Shown in pieces: positions 10,376 through 19,842 of a stretch of 64,000 bases of DNA (positions are counted from its first letter, which is position 1; every line of letters starts with the position of its first letter). The notes below the pieces were generated by a model that saw only the letters and a list, made by a program, of their open reading frames with translations, ran no database searches and had not been told where the DNA came from. The position numbers were made by a program, and so were the translations under genes. The stretch lies in assembly GCF_000285295.1 (NCBI RefSeq), contig NZ_CADP01000001.1:82578-146577 (forward strand), given 5' to 3'. Source of the stretch: Komagataeibacter europaeus LMG 18890 (GTDB taxonomy: Bacteria > Pseudomonadota > Alphaproteobacteria > Acetobacterales > Acetobacteraceae).

Positions 10376-13300
10376 ATGCCAAAACGGACAGACATAAGCT
10401 CCATCCTGATCATCGGCGCCGGCCCGATCGTTATCGGCCAGGCGTGCGAATTCGACTATTCCGGCGCGCAGGCCTGCAAGGCCCTGAAGGAAGAGGGCTA
10501 CCGCGTCATTCTGGTCAACTCCAACCCCGCCACGATCATGACCGATCCGGGGCTGGCGGACGCGACCTATATCGAGCCGATCACCCCGGAATTCGTCGAA
10601 CGCATCATACTGCGTGAAAAGCCCGACGCCGTGCTGCCCACCATGGGCGGCCAGACCGCGCTGAACACGGCCATGGCGCTGGACAAGTCAGGCTTTCTGA
10701 AAAAGCACGATGTCGAACTGATCGGCGCCAATGCCGAAGTGATCGACCGTGCCGAGGACCGGCAGAAATTCCGCGAGGCGATGGACGAGATCGGGATCGA
10801 AAGCCCGCGCAGCCTGATCGCCCATACGCTGGAGGAAGCGCGCAGCGCGCTGGCGACCGTCGGCCTGCCCGCGGTCATCCGCCCGTCCTTCACCATGGGC
10901 GGCTCGGGCGGCGGCATCGCCTACAACAAGGAAGAATTCGACCGCATCGTCTCCTCCGGGCTGGACGCCTCCCCCACCACGGAAGTCCTGATCGAGGAAT
11001 CCGTGCTGGGCTGGAAGGAGTACGAGATGGAGGTCGTGCGCGACACGGCTGACAACTGCATCATCATCTGCTCCATCGAAAACATCGACCCGATGGGCGT
11101 GCATACCGGCGATTCCATTACCGTCGCCCCCGCGCTTACGCTGACGGACAAGGAATACCAGCGCCTGCGTGACATGTCGCTGGCGTGCCTGCGCAAGATC
11201 GGGGTGGAAACCGGCGGGTCGAACGTGCAGTTCGGCATCAATCCCGTTGATGGCCGCGTGGTCGTGATCGAGATGAACCCGCGCGTGTCGCGTTCCTCCG
11301 CCCTGGCGTCCAAGGCGACAGGCTTCCCGATTGCCAAGGTCGCGGCCAAGCTGGCGGTCGGCTACACGCTGGATGAACTGACCAACGACATCACCGGCAG
11401 CACGCCGGCATCGTTCGAGCCGACGATTGACTACGTCGTGGTCAAGATCCCGCGCTTCACGTTCGAGAAATTTCCGGGCACCCCCGCCCTGCTGTCCACC
11501 AGCATGAAGTCGGTTGGCGAGGCGATGGCCATTGGCCGTTCCTTCCCCGAGGCGCTGCAGAAGGGCCTGCGCTCGATGGAAATCGGGCTGGCCGGCCTTG
11601 ATCCGGTGGAAGCACCGGGCGATGGCGGCCCCGACGCCTTCCGCGCCGCCCTGTCGCAACCGCGCCCCGAGCGTATCCTTATGGCAGCACAGGCCCTGCG
11701 CGCGGGACTGAGTGTCGAGGACATCCACGACGCCTGCCGGTTTGAACCGTGGTTCCTGCGCGAACTGGCGCGGATTGTCGCGGCTGAACACACGGTAATG
11801 CGCGACGGCCTGCCTGAAGACGCCGACAGCCTGCGCACGCTGAAGGCCATGGGCTTTTCCGACATCCAGCTGGCGCGCCTGTCAGGCACCAATGCCGATG
11901 AAATCGCGAAGCTGCGCGAAAGCCGTGGCGTGCTGCCGGTCTACAAGCGCATCGACACCTGCGCCGGTGAATTCGCGTCCCCCACGCCGTATATGTATTC
12001 GTCCTATGAAGGCGGATATGGCGTGCCGGAATGCGAAAGCCGCCCGACCGACCGCAGGAAGATCGTCATCCTTGGCGGTGGCCCGAACCGGATCGGCCAG
12101 GGGATCGAGTTCGATTACTGCTGCGTCCATGCCGCCTACGCCCTGCGCGAAGCCGGGTTCGAGACGATCATGGTCAACTGCAACCCCGAAACCGTCTCGA
12201 CCGACTACGACACGTCCGACCGCCTGTATTTCGAACCGCTGACGGCGGAAGACGTGATCGCCCTGATCCGTCGCGAACAGGCAAACGGCACCGTGCTGGG
12301 CTGCATCGTCCAGTATGGCGGCCAGACGCCGCTGAAGCTGTCGCACGCGCTGGAAGCCGCGGGCATTCCCCTGCTGGGCACGCCGGCCGATGCGATCGAC
12401 CGTGCGGAAGACCGCGAACGCTTCCAGGCCATGCTACACAGGCTGGGCCTGCGCCAGCCCGCCAACGGCATCGCCCGCAGCCCGGCGGAAGCCGAAGCCG
12501 TGGCCGAGAAGATCGGCTACCCGGTCGTGGTCCGCCCGTCCTATGTCCTGGGCGGCCGCGCGATGGAAATCGTGCATGACCGTGCCAGCCTGCAGCGTTA
12601 CATGCGCGTGGCCCTGCAGCTTGCCGGTGCGGAAGTCGCCAACGGCCCCGTGCTGATCGACCATTACCTGAATGACGCGATCGAGGCGGATGTGGACTGC
12701 ATCGCCGATGGCAACGAGGTCTATGTCGCGGGCGTCATGGAACATATCGAGGAAGCAGGCATCCATTCCGGTGACAGCGCATGTTCGTTGCCGCCCTACA
12801 CCCTGTCGCCCGCCATCGTGACCGAACTGAAAAGCCAGACCGAGGCCATGGCCCGGGAACTGGGCATTGTCGGCCTGATGAACGTTCAGTACGCGATCAA
12901 GGGGCAGGAAATCTTCGTGTTGGAGGTCAATCCGCGTGCCTCGCGCACCGTGCCGTTCGTGGCCAAGGCCACGGGCGTTCCGGTGGCCAAGATCGGCGCG
13001 CGCGTCATGGCTGGCGCGAAGCTGGGTGAATTCCGCCTTGATGACCGGGCGGTCGCCCCGCATGTGGCGGTAAAGGAAGCGGTTTTCCCCTTCAACCGCT
13101 TCCCCGACGTGGACACGATCCTCGGCCCGGAAATGCGCTCCACGGGTGAGGTCATGGGCCTTGACGCCTCGTTCGAACGGGCATTCGCCAAGTCGCAGCT
13201 TGCCGCTGGCGTGAAGCTGCCCCTGTCGGGGACGGTGTTCCTGTCGGTGCGCGACAGCGACAAGCCCGCGGTCAAATCCATCGGCCGCCTGCTGTCGGAA

Positions 13301-13630
13301 ATGGGCTTCCGCATCGTGGCGACGCGCGGCACGGCCAAGTGCCTGCGCGAAGCGGGCGTGAGCGTGGACGTGGTCAACAAGGTGCTGGAAGGCCGCCCGA
13401 ACTGTGTCGACGCCATCCGGTCGGGTGAGATCCAGATGGTCATCAACACCGCGCAGGGGGCGCAGGCCGTCAGCGACAGTTTCGACATCCGCCGTTCGGC
13501 GCTGACCCATGGCATTCCCCACTACACCACCATCGCGGGCGCACGCGCCGCAACGCATGCCATTGCGGCCATGCGCGAGGGGGTTCTTGAAGTCGCGCCC
13601 CTTCAATCCTATTTTAAGGGATCATTCTGA
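10376..13630 (+). CDS. carB: Carbamoyl phosphate synthase large subunit
   Basis: The 1084-residue synthetase subunit uses two ATP to build carbamoyl phosphate from bicarbonate and the ammonia supplied by CarA. It contains the expected tandem halves. Each has an ATP-grasp domain: the first begins [19 protein letters not shown] with [20 protein letters not shown]; the second begins [19 protein letters not shown] with [22 protein letters not shown]-terminal MGS-like allosteric domain follows (from about residue 945, [16 protein letters not shown]). The length equals that of typical proteobacterial CarB. It is separated from carA by 10 bp and is surely co-transcribed. Confidence 0.98.
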   Translation: MPKRTDISSILIIGAGPIVIGQACEFDYSGAQACKALKEEGYRVILVNSNPATIMTDPGLADATYIEPITPEFVERIILREKPDAVLPTMGGQTALNTAMALDKSGFLKKHDVELIGANAEVIDRAEDRQKFREAMDEIGIESPRSLIAHTLEEARSALATVGLPAVIRPSFTMGGSGGGIAYNKEEFDRIVSSGLDASPTTEVLIEESVLGWKEYEMEVVRDTADNCIIICSIENIDPMGVHTGDSITVAPALTLTDKEYQRLRDMSLACLRKIGVETGGSNVQFGINPVDGRVVVIEMNPRVSRSSALASKATGFPIAKVAAKLAVGYTLDELTNDITGSTPASFEPTIDYVVVKIPRFTFEKFPGTPALLSTSMKSVGEAMAIGRSFPEALQKGLRSMEIGLAGLDPVEAPGDGGPDAFRAALSQPRPERILMAAQALRAGLSVEDIHDACRFEPWFLRELARIVAAEHTVMRDGLPEDADSLRTLKAMGFSDIQLARLSGTNADEIAKLRESRGVLPVYKRIDTCAGEFASPTPYMYSSYEGGYGVPECESRPTDRRKIVILGGGPNRIGQGIEFDYCCVHAAYALREAGFETIMVNCNPETVSTDYDTSDRLYFEPLTAEDVIALIRREQANGTVLGCIVQYGGQTPLKLSHALEAAGIPLLGTPADAIDRAEDRERFQAMLHRLGLRQPANGIARSPAEAEAVAEKIGYPVVVRPSYVLGGRAMEIVHDRASLQRYMRVALQLAGAEVANGPVLIDHYLNDAIEADVDCIADGNEVYVAGVMEHIEEAGIHSGDSACSLPPYTLSPAIVTELKSQTEAMARELGIVGLMNVQYAIKGQEIFVLEVNPRASRTVPFVAKATGVPVAKIGARVMAGAKLGEFRLDDRAVAPHVAVKEAVFPFNRFPDVDTILGPEMRSTGEVMGLDASFERAFAKSQLAAGVKLPLSGTVFLSVRDSDKPAVKSIGRLLSEMGFRIVATRGTAKCLREAGVSVDVVNKVLEGRPNCVDAIRSGEIQMVINTAQGAQAVSDSFDIRRSALTHGIPHYTTIAGARAATHAIAAMREGVLEVAPLQSYFKGSF

Positions 13631-13647
13631 GCGTATCGTATCGAAAC

Positions 13648-13682
13648 GGGTGGCCTGCCAGTCCGAAAACCGGCGGCCACCC
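13648..13682 (+). other. GC-rich hairpin after carB
   Basis: GGGTGGCC and GGCCACCC form the outer stem of a 35-nt hairpin 18 nt past the carB stop, with extra GCC/GGC pairing inside. No T-run follows, so it may be a weak terminator, a processing or stability element, or part of the greA leader. Confidence 0.4.
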
Positions 13683-13762
13683 GCGTTGCATTGATGCGAT
13701 AGGCCCGGACACGGCAACCAACAGTCAGTTGTGGAAACTGACCTTCACCTCGGGGACAAACC

Positions 13763-14236
13763 TTGCAGAAATTTCCGATGACGGGCCCCGGCCTGGAACG
13801 GCTTGAAGACGAACTGCGCAAGCTCAAGAGTGAAGAACGCCCCGCGATCATTCGTGCGATCGCCGAAGCGCGGAGCCATGGCGATCTTTCGGAAAACGCG
13901 GAATACCACGCGGCCCGCGAACGCCAGTCCTTTACCGAAGGCCGCATTCAGGAACTGGAGGAAATCGTCTCCTCCGCCGAAGTCATCGACCCTGCCTCCC
14001 TGTCGGGCGACCAGGTGAAATTCGGCGCGCGCGTCAAGCTGGTGGATGAAGAAACCGACAAGGAAGCCACCTACCAGATCGTTGGCGTGTACGAAGCCGA
14101 TATCAAGCAGGGGCTCCTGTCCATTTCCTCGCCGCTTGCCAAATCCCTGATTGGCAAGAGCATTGGTGACAGCGTATCCGTCCCCGCCCCCGGCGGCGAC
14201 CGGACGTATGAAATCCTGGAAGTCACCTACGGCTAG
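13763..14236 (+). CDS. greA: Transcription elongation factor GreA
   Basis: GreA rescues backtracked RNA polymerase by stimulating transcript cleavage through the secondary channel. The 157-residue protein has the N-terminal coiled coil with [15 protein letters not shown] and the tip and basic patch region [17 protein letters not shown], and the C-terminal FKBP-like domain ends [14 protein letters not shown] chose the TTG at 13763, because GreA proteins normally begin with a few residues before MT(A/G) (here [10 protein letters not shown]) and CGGGGA lies 6 nt upstream. The ATG at 13778 is the alternative. ilvA begins 11 bp later. Confidence 0.96.
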   Translation: MQKFPMTGPGLERLEDELRKLKSEERPAIIRAIAEARSHGDLSENAEYHAARERQSFTEGRIQELEEIVSSAEVIDPASLSGDQVKFGARVKLVDEETDKEATYQIVGVYEADIKQGLLSISSPLAKSLIGKSIGDSVSVPAPGGDRTYEILEVTYG

Positions 14237-14247
14237 GCATACCAACC

Positions 14248-15444
14248 GTGATCACGCTTGAAGACATCACCGCCGCCGCACAGCGGATAAAGGGGCGCGT
14301 GCTGCACACGCCCACCGTACCCTGCCAGACACTGTCGCGCGCGACCGGCGCGGATATCGTGCTCAAGCTCGATAACCTGCAGGCTGTCGGTTCGTTCAAG
14401 GAACGCGGGGCGGCCAACAAGCTGGCCCTGCTGACCCCGCGCGAACGCGAACGCGGCGTCATTACCGTCTCGGCCGGCAACCATGCGCAGGGCGTCGCCC
14501 GCCATGCCTCCCTGCTGGGTATCGACGCGGTCATCGTCATGCCGCGCTTCACGCCCGCCGCCAAGGTCACGCGCACCGCCGCGTGGGGGGCGACCGTGGT
14601 GCTGGAAGGCGACAACTTCGCCGAAGCCACGGCGCACGCCAACATGCTGTGCCAGCGCGAGGGCCGGGTGTTCGTCCACCCCTATGACGATCCCGAAGTC
14701 ATGGCGGGACAGGGCACCTTCGCCCTTGAACTGTTCGAGGATGCGGGACCGCTGGACACCTTCGTCTGTCCCATCGGCGGTGGCGGCCTGCTGGCAGGCT
14801 GCGCGGTAGCGGGGCAGGCCCTGCAGCCGAATATGGACATCATTGGCGTACAGGTGGAGAATTTCTCCTCGCTTGCCGGTTTCCCCGGTGATGAGGTGCT
14901 GCCGCCGGGTGGCCCCACCATTGCCGAAGGCATCGCGGTGCTGCAGATCGGCCGCCAGCCGCTTGAAGTCATCCGCGAACTGGTGTCGCGCGTACTGGTC
15001 GTGCCCGAAAGCGCGATCGAGACCGCTATCACCATGCTGGCGGAAGGGGCCAAGCAGGTCAGCGAGGGCGCGGGCGCCACGGCGCTGGCCGCCGTGCTGA
15101 CCTATCCCGAACTGTTCCGGGGCAAGCGGGTGGCGCTGCCGGTGACCGGCGGCAATATCGACAGCCGCATCCTGGCCAACACGCTGCTGCGTTCGCTGCT
15201 GCGTGACGGGCGGCTTCTGTGCCTGAAAATGGAAATCCCCGACCGCCCCGGCGTGCTGGCCGATATTTCGCGCAAGATCAGTGATGAAGGCGGCAATATC
15301 ATCGAGGTCTCGCACCAGCGCCTGTTCACCACGCCCAGCGTGCAGGCCGCCGAACTGGAAGTCATGGTCGAAGCCCGCGACCCCGACCACGCCCGCGCGC
15401 TGGAAGCGGAACTGGCCAAGACCTATATCGTGCGCCGCGCCTGA
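14248..15444 (+). CDS. ilvA: Threonine ammonia-lyase (threonine deaminase) with C-terminal ACT domain
   Basis: This PLP enzyme converts threonine to 2-oxobutanoate, the first step toward isoleucine, and may also act on serine. The PLP lysine is K51 in GSFKERGAANK, followed by SAGNHAQGVARHA (74-86) and the phosphate-binding glycine loop GGGGLLAGCA. The last 75 or so residues form one ACT domain (DRPGVLADISRKISDEGGN). The size, 398 residues, matches the short TdcB-like or alphaproteobacterial IlvA type rather than the roughly 510-residue E. coli IlvA with two ACT-like domains. A catabolic role is therefore possible. The start GTG opens 11 bp after greA. Two hairpins follow the stop. Confidence 0.93.
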   Translation: MITLEDITAAAQRIKGRVLHTPTVPCQTLSRATGADIVLKLDNLQAVGSFKERGAANKLALLTPRERERGVITVSAGNHAQGVARHASLLGIDAVIVMPRFTPAAKVTRTAAWGATVVLEGDNFAEATAHANMLCQREGRVFVHPYDDPEVMAGQGTFALELFEDAGPLDTFVCPIGGGGLLAGCAVAGQALQPNMDIIGVQVENFSSLAGFPGDEVLPPGGPTIAEGIAVLQIGRQPLEVIRELVSRVLVVPESAIETAITMLAEGAKQVSEGAGATALAAVLTYPELFRGKRVALPVTGGNIDSRILANTLLRSLLRDGRLLCLKMEIPDRPGVLADISRKISDEGGNIIEVSHQRLFTTPSVQAAELEVMVEARDPDHARALEAELAKTYIVRRA

Positions 15445-15460
15445 ACCTGTGGGTTCAGGC
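15439..15460 (+). other. Hairpin spanning the ilvA stop codon
   Basis: GCCTGAACC-TGTG-GGTTCAGGC is a perfect 9-bp stem that includes the TGA at 15442-15444. It lacks a T-run and precedes a proper terminator by 13 bp, so it may act in mRNA 3'-end protection. Confidence 0.4.
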
Positions 15461-15473
15461 AATACCACGACAT

Positions 15474-15511
15474 AAAAAACCTGCGGGGCATATTTCCCCG
15501 CAGGTTTTTTT
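15474..15511 (+). terminator. Rho-independent terminator after ilvA (bidirectional)
   Basis: AAAAAACCTGCGGGG and CCCCGCAGGTTTTTT form a 15-bp stem around a short ATATTT-type loop. The flanking A- and T-runs allow termination for ilvA on the plus strand and potentially for upp on the minus strand. Confidence 0.92.
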
Positions 15512-15528
15512 AATTTGAGGAATAATAG

Positions 15529-15606
15529 AAGGTTTTGGTGAGGCTTTTTTCAAAAAGCTTAAGGGAACGCCGCCTTTTTGAAAAAAGGCGGCACCCGGAA
15601 ACTTTC
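15529..15606. repeat. Dispersed two-stem intergenic repeat, copy 1
   Basis: This copy contains two consecutive hairpins: one around GCTTTTTT-CAAAAAGC and one around GCCGCCTTTTT-GAAAAAAGGCGGC. It begins GGTTTTGGTGAGGC and ends CACCCGGAAACTTT. The same order of elements recurs at 22392-22471 and, shortened, at 36678-36731. It sits directly after the upp stop between convergent genes and could end transcription both ways. Confidence 0.85.
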
Positions 15607-15607
15607 A

Positions 15608-16267
15608 TTACTTGGTCCCGAACAGCCGGTCGCCCGCATCGCCCAGGCCGGGACGGATATAGCCATGTTCATCCAGCCCCCGGTCAATGGCACAGGTGAC
15701 AATGCGCACATCCGGATGGGCCTTGCGCAGGCAGGCGATCCCTTCGGGGGATGCCAGCAGGCAGACAAAGACCATGCGCGCGCACCCCGCCTGCTTCAGC
15801 CGGTCAACGGCGGCGACTGCACTGTGCCCCGTCGCCAGCATGGGATCGACCACCAGACAGATCCGGTTGCCGACGTCATCGGGCAGCTTCAGGTAGTATT
15901 CGACCGGTTCCAGCGTTTCGGGATCACGGTACAGCCCGACATGGCCAATCCGCGCCGAGGGCACAAGGTCCAGCAACCCGTCGAGAATCCCGTTCCCCGC
16001 GCGCAGGATGGAAATCAGGCACAGTTTCTTGCCCGCCAGCCGCCATGCCTGCATGCGTTCCATGGGGGTGTCGATTTCTACCGGTTCCAGCGGCAGATCC
16101 CGCATGGCCTCGTAACCAAGCAGCAGGCTGAGTTCACGCGCCAGGCGGCGGAACTCGCCCGTTGACGTATGACGTTCACGCATGAGTGTCAGCTTGTGCT
16201 GCACCAGCGGGTGGCTGACGACAACGACGCCTTCATCATGCGTGGCGGCAGGCTGGGTCATATCCAT
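15608..16267 (-). CDS. upp: Uracil phosphoribosyltransferase
   Basis: Upp salvages uracil by joining it to PRPP to form UMP. The 219-residue protein contains [19 protein letters not shown] near the N-terminus, the [22 protein letters not shown] block and the PRPP loop [20 protein letters not shown]. Its C-terminal [20 protein letters not shown] segment contributes to uracil binding in the family (visible here as [20 protein letters not shown]). It starts 23 bp after msrB on the same strand. An intergenic repeat lies immediately behind its stop. Confidence 0.97.
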   Translation of the reverse strand: MDMTQPAATHDEGVVVVSHPLVQHKLTLMRERHTSTGEFRRLARELSLLLGYEAMRDLPLEPVEIDTPMERMQAWRLAGKKLCLISILRAGNGILDGLLDLVPSARIGHVGLYRDPETLEPVEYYLKLPDDVGNRICLVVDPMLATGHSAVAAVDRLKQAGCARMVFVCLLASPEGIACLRKAHPDVRIVTCAIDRGLDEHGYIRPGLGDAGDRLFGTK

Positions 16268-16290
16268 TCCTTCAATCGGGTTCGTTCTGA

Positions 16291-16692
16291 TCAGGTAGCG
16301 CCATCACGCGGGACGAAAGTCAATGCCAGTCCGTTCATGCAGTAGCGCAGGCCCGTCGGTGGCGGCCCGTCAGGAAAGACGTGGCCGAGGTGGCCATTGC
16401 AGTGGGCACAGTGCACTTCCGTGCGGGTCATGCCATGGCTGGTGTCGGTCGTGGTGCCGAGCGCACCCGGAATCGCATCGAAAAATGACGGCCATCCGCT
16501 GCCGCTTTCATATTTCGTGCCGGAACGGAACAGTGGCGTCCCGCAGCCCGCGCAACGATATTCCCCGGCACGCTTTTCATTGTTCAGCGGGCTGGAACCG
16601 GGGCGTTCCGTCCCATGTTCGCGCAGGATGCGCAGCTGTTCGGGGGTCAGGCAGCCACACTGCGCCCCACTGGTATTCGCGGTATCGGTCAT
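16291..16692 (-). CDS. msrB: Peptide-methionine (R)-S-oxide reductase MsrB
   Basis: MsrB repairs oxidised methionine (R-sulfoxide) in proteins. The zinc site pairs CAGC with CAHC, the core has [12 protein letters not shown], and the catalytic cysteine is in [11 protein letters not shown]. Family members usually read RYCxNSxxLxF, so the Gly after Asn is a small departure. I start it at 16692, giving 133 residues, because AGGAGGAAGG lies 9-15 nt upstream; the frame extends ten codons further without a ribosome binding site. It is divergent from gpmI and leads upp by 23 bp. Confidence 0.95.
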   Translation of the reverse strand: MTDTANTSGAQCGCLTPEQLRILREHGTERPGSSPLNNEKRAGEYRCAGCGTPLFRSGTKYESGSGWPSFFDAIPGALGTTTDTSHGMTRTEVHCAHCNGHLGHVFPDGPPPTGLRYCMNGLALTFVPRDGAT

Positions 16693-16782
16693 GACGATTT
16701 CCTTCCTCCTGCACACGGGCATTTCGCACCCGCTTCTTTTAGGGCATCATGCCACCCAAAATAAAACAGGGAGACAATACCC

Positions 16783-18336
16783 ATGAACGACCAGGCTCGC
16801 GTAAACAAGACACCCCGTCCCGTCATGCTGGCCATCCTTGATGGCTTTGGCTGGCGCGAGGACCCGGCGGACAATGCCGTGCGGTCCGCCCGTACCCCGG
16901 CATTCGACCGGCTGTGGCAGGCGGGACCGCATGCCTTCCTCAAGACGTGTGGGGAGGATGTGGGTCTGCCGCAAGGGCAGATGGGCAATTCGGAGGTCGG
17001 TCACCTGAATATCGGCGCAGGCCGGGTGGTGATGCAGGAACTGCCGCGTATCTCCACCGGGCTGTCCGACGGGTCGGTGGCGCGCAGCGCGGTCATGCGC
17101 GATTTCATTGCCGCGCTGAAAAAAAGCGGTGGTACCTGCCATCTCATGGGTCTTGTCTCCCCCGGTGGGGTCCATGCCCATCAGGACCATGCCGTGGCCC
17201 TTGCGCGGATCGTGCGCGAGGCGGGCGTGCCCGTGACCTTCCATATCTTTACCGACGGGCGTGACACGGCCCCCCAGTCCGGCCATGGCTATGTCAGCCA
17301 GCTTCTGTCCGCCCTGCCCGACGGCGTGCGTGTCGGCACCGTATCCGGGCGGTACTACGCCATGGACCGTGACCGCCGCTGGGACCGGGTGGAAAAGGCC
17401 TATAACGCCATTGTCGCGGGCGATGGCCCCCATGCGGGCGATACGCTGGAAGTACTGGACCGCGCGTATGAAGCGGGCACCACGGATGAATTCGTGCCCC
17501 CCACCGTGATCGGGGAATATGGCGGCATGCGCGACGGTGATGGCGTGCTGAGTTTCAATTTCCGCGCCGACCGCATCCGCCAGCTGCTCGATGCCCTGCT
17601 GGAACCGAATTTTGATGGCTTCAGACGGGCACGGCTGGTCAACCTTGCCGCCGTGACCGGCATGACGCGCTACAGCGACCGGCTGGCGGGACTGATTACC
17701 GTGCTGTTCCCGCCGCAGGAACTGCATGACCTGCTGGGCGATGTGGTGTCGGCGGCGGGGCGTAAGCAGATCCGCATGGCCGAGACCGAGAAATATCCCC
17801 ACGTCACCTATTTCCTCAATGGCGGACGCGAGGGCGAACTGCCGGGCGAGGACCGGGTGATGGTGCCCTCGCCCAAGGTCGCGACCTATGACCTGCAGCC
17901 CGAAATGTCCGCCCCGGAACTGACGGACCGCGCGGTGGAAGCCATCAACAGCGGCAAATACGACCTGATCGTGCTGAACTTCGCCAATGCCGACATGGTG
18001 GGCCACACGGGCGTGCTGTCGGCCGCGATCCGGGCGGTCGAGGCCGTGGACCAGGGGCTGGGCCGCATTGCGGATGCGATCCACCATGCCGGTGGCGCGC
18101 TGCTGGTCACGGCGGACCATGGCAATGCCGAAACCATGTTCGACCCCGAAACCAATGGCCCGCACACGGCGCATACGCTCAATGTGGTCCCGGTCGTGCT
18201 GGCCGGGGTGAAGGACGCGAAACTGCATGACGGGCGTCTGGCCGATCTGGCCCCCACGCTGCTGCAGCTTATGGGCCTGCCCCAGCCTGCAGCCATGACC
18301 GGCCATTCCCTGCTGGATGGGGCGACGCCATCCTGA
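16783..18336 (+). CDS. gpmI: 2,3-bisphosphoglycerate-independent phosphoglycerate mutase
   Basis: This enzyme interconverts 3- and 2-phosphoglycerate in glycolysis with two Mn ions. It is a 517-residue alkaline phosphatase-fold protein. The first metal Asp is D20 in AILDGFGWRED, and the phosphoserine nucleophile is S70 in MGNSEVGHLNIGAGR. FTDGRDTAPQSG and RYYAMDRDRRWDR belong to the transferase domain. NFANADMVGHTG and TADHGNAETM supply the second metal cluster near the C-terminus. The start ATG follows a GGGAGA ribosome binding site. The next gene begins 38 bp downstream. Confidence 0.97.
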   Translation: MNDQARVNKTPRPVMLAILDGFGWREDPADNAVRSARTPAFDRLWQAGPHAFLKTCGEDVGLPQGQMGNSEVGHLNIGAGRVVMQELPRISTGLSDGSVARSAVMRDFIAALKKSGGTCHLMGLVSPGGVHAHQDHAVALARIVREAGVPVTFHIFTDGRDTAPQSGHGYVSQLLSALPDGVRVGTVSGRYYAMDRDRRWDRVEKAYNAIVAGDGPHAGDTLEVLDRAYEAGTTDEFVPPTVIGEYGGMRDGDGVLSFNFRADRIRQLLDALLEPNFDGFRRARLVNLAAVTGMTRYSDRLAGLITVLFPPQELHDLLGDVVSAAGRKQIRMAETEKYPHVTYFLNGGREGELPGEDRVMVPSPKVATYDLQPEMSAPELTDRAVEAINSGKYDLIVLNFANADMVGHTGVLSAAIRAVEAVDQGLGRIADAIHHAGGALLVTADHGNAETMFDPETNGPHTAHTLNVVPVVLAGVKDAKLHDGRLADLAPTLLQLMGLPQPAAMTGHSLLDGATPS

Positions 18337-18374
18337 CATCCGGCCTGACCCTGACTGCCCGCTGGCGTGGCTGC

Positions 18375-19694
18375 ATGGCCAGCGGGATCATCCTTGCCTG
18401 CTGCATGGCACCGTCGGCATGGGGCGCGCCCGTCGCCCACCATGCCGCGACCGGGACCGGTACCCATACCGCTACCCATGCGCCCACCGCGCGCGAACAG
18501 CGCATCCGCCAGCAGCTTGAAGCCGCGCGGAACGCGCGTGAAAACCTTGTCGCGCGCCAGCAGCAGCAGGCGCATGACCTGGAAGAACGCCGCAAGGTGG
18601 AACTCGAAGCCCGCGAACAGGCCCGTCAGGATGCGCAGAAGGCCGCCAGCCTGTCCGCCGCCACGGTCGACGCCACAGCCCGCCTGCAGCGTACCGAACA
18701 GCAGGCCGCCGACCTGGACAGCCGCATTACCGGCCTGCACACCGAACAGACGGCCCTGCGCCAGCAGCTTGCCCGTGAGGTCGCGCGCCTGTCGCCGCTG
18801 CTGCCACTGGCCGAACGTCTGTCGCTTTACCCGGCGGATACGCTTCTGGCCGTGCCCCTGCCGGCCGACCGGGCGGTCACCGGCCTGCTGGTCGTGCATG
18901 GCATGATGGGCGATATCGCCAGCCAGACCCGTGCCATCCATGACCGCCGCACCCAACTGGCCCGGCTGGATGGTGAACTGGCCCAGCAGCAGCAGCAGAT
19001 GCGCCAGGTGGTCAGTGAACGCGAAAGCCAGCGCGATACGGTCAATCGCGCCGCCCACGCGGCGCTGGAGGCGCAGCAGCGGTCCAACGCCGCCGCCGCA
19101 TCCGCCACGCAGGCCGTAGAAGAGGCCGCCCGTCGCGCATCCAGCGTGCAGGACGCCATTGCCCGGATCGAGGCGACGGAAGAACAGGCGGAAAAGAACC
19201 TGGAAGAAGCCGCCCGCGCCGCCGAACGCGCCCATAACATGCAGGCCGCCGCCGCCGCCCGCAGGCAGGCGCATGAAATGGCCACGGGGGCAGGCCCCGG
19301 CATTACGCCCGCCACCAGCGCCAGCGCCAGCGCGGGCGCGCCCGTGGCGGGCACGGTGCTGACCGCATGGGGCCACCCGACCGAAAGCGGCCCGGCCACG
19401 GGCATCACCTATGCCCCGCCGTCACGCGCGACCGTACGCGCGCCATGCACGGGACGCATTGATTTCGCGGGTGCGTTCCGCACCTATGGGCAGATGATGA
19501 TCGTTGACTGTGGCAAGCATTACCGTTTCGTGCTGGCGGGACTGGGTGAAATTGCGGTGGCGGCGGGGCAGCAGGTCAGCCATGGCGCGGCAGTGGGACA
19601 GATGCCACAATGGAACGGCGGTGGCAGCAGGCCCACCCTGTTCGTGCAGCTGCGCCATGGGGGCGGCACCGTCAATCCGGCCCCCTATCTGTAA
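18375..19694 (+). CDS. EnvC-like murein hydrolase activator (coiled coil plus degenerate LytM domain)
   Basis: The protein has a signal-like N-terminus (IILACCMAPSAWGA), then about 270 residues of coiled coil rich in Gln, Ala, Glu and Arg, and a C-terminal M23/LytM fold from about residue 345 (VRAPCTGRIDFAGAFRTYGQ). The LytM catalytic residues are missing: the usual HLHFE is TLFVQLR here, and no metal-binding His precedes the domain. That matches EnvC, which activates cell-division amidases rather than cutting peptidoglycan itself. The start at 18375 leaves no positive n-region, so an upstream non-ATG start is possible, since the frame is open there. It sits between gpmI and ctpA, an arrangement I recall as common in alphaproteobacteria. 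Confidence 0.85.
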   Translation: MASGIILACCMAPSAWGAPVAHHAATGTGTHTATHAPTAREQRIRQQLEAARNARENLVARQQQQAHDLEERRKVELEAREQARQDAQKAASLSAATVDATARLQRTEQQAADLDSRITGLHTEQTALRQQLAREVARLSPLLPLAERLSLYPADTLLAVPLPADRAVTGLLVVHGMMGDIASQTRAIHDRRTQLARLDGELAQQQQQMRQVVSERESQRDTVNRAAHAALEAQQRSNAAAASATQAVEEAARRASSVQDAIARIEATEEQAEKNLEEAARAAERAHNMQAAAAARRQAHEMATGAGPGITPATSASASAGAPVAGTVLTAWGHPTESGPATGITYAPPSRATVRAPCTGRIDFAGAFRTYGQMMIVDCGKHYRFVLAGLGEIAVAAGQQVSHGAAVGQMPQWNGGGSRPTLFVQLRHGGGTVNPAPYL

Positions 19695-19842
19695 TATGGG
19701 CACGAGACGGTTTTATCCGCATGCAGGTTGGGTATATGCTGCGCCCCCGTGACGGATGGGCAAGACCACGTTACAACGCAACGCGAAGAGTACATGCAGG
19801 CCAGCCAGATCATGATGGCAGGCATCCAGGAGACAACGACGC

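Noticed and set aside
15529..15606. CRISPR repeat or IS end
   Set aside because: Copies are single, far apart, without spacers, and no transposase gene is present in the window.
16747..18339. A 530-codon minus-strand frame opposite gpmI
   Set aside because: gpmI motifs on the plus strand are complete, and the antisense translation is low-complexity Arg/His/Gly.
18375..19694. Active M23 metallopeptidase
   Set aside because: All expected metal-binding His residues are missing from the LytM domain.
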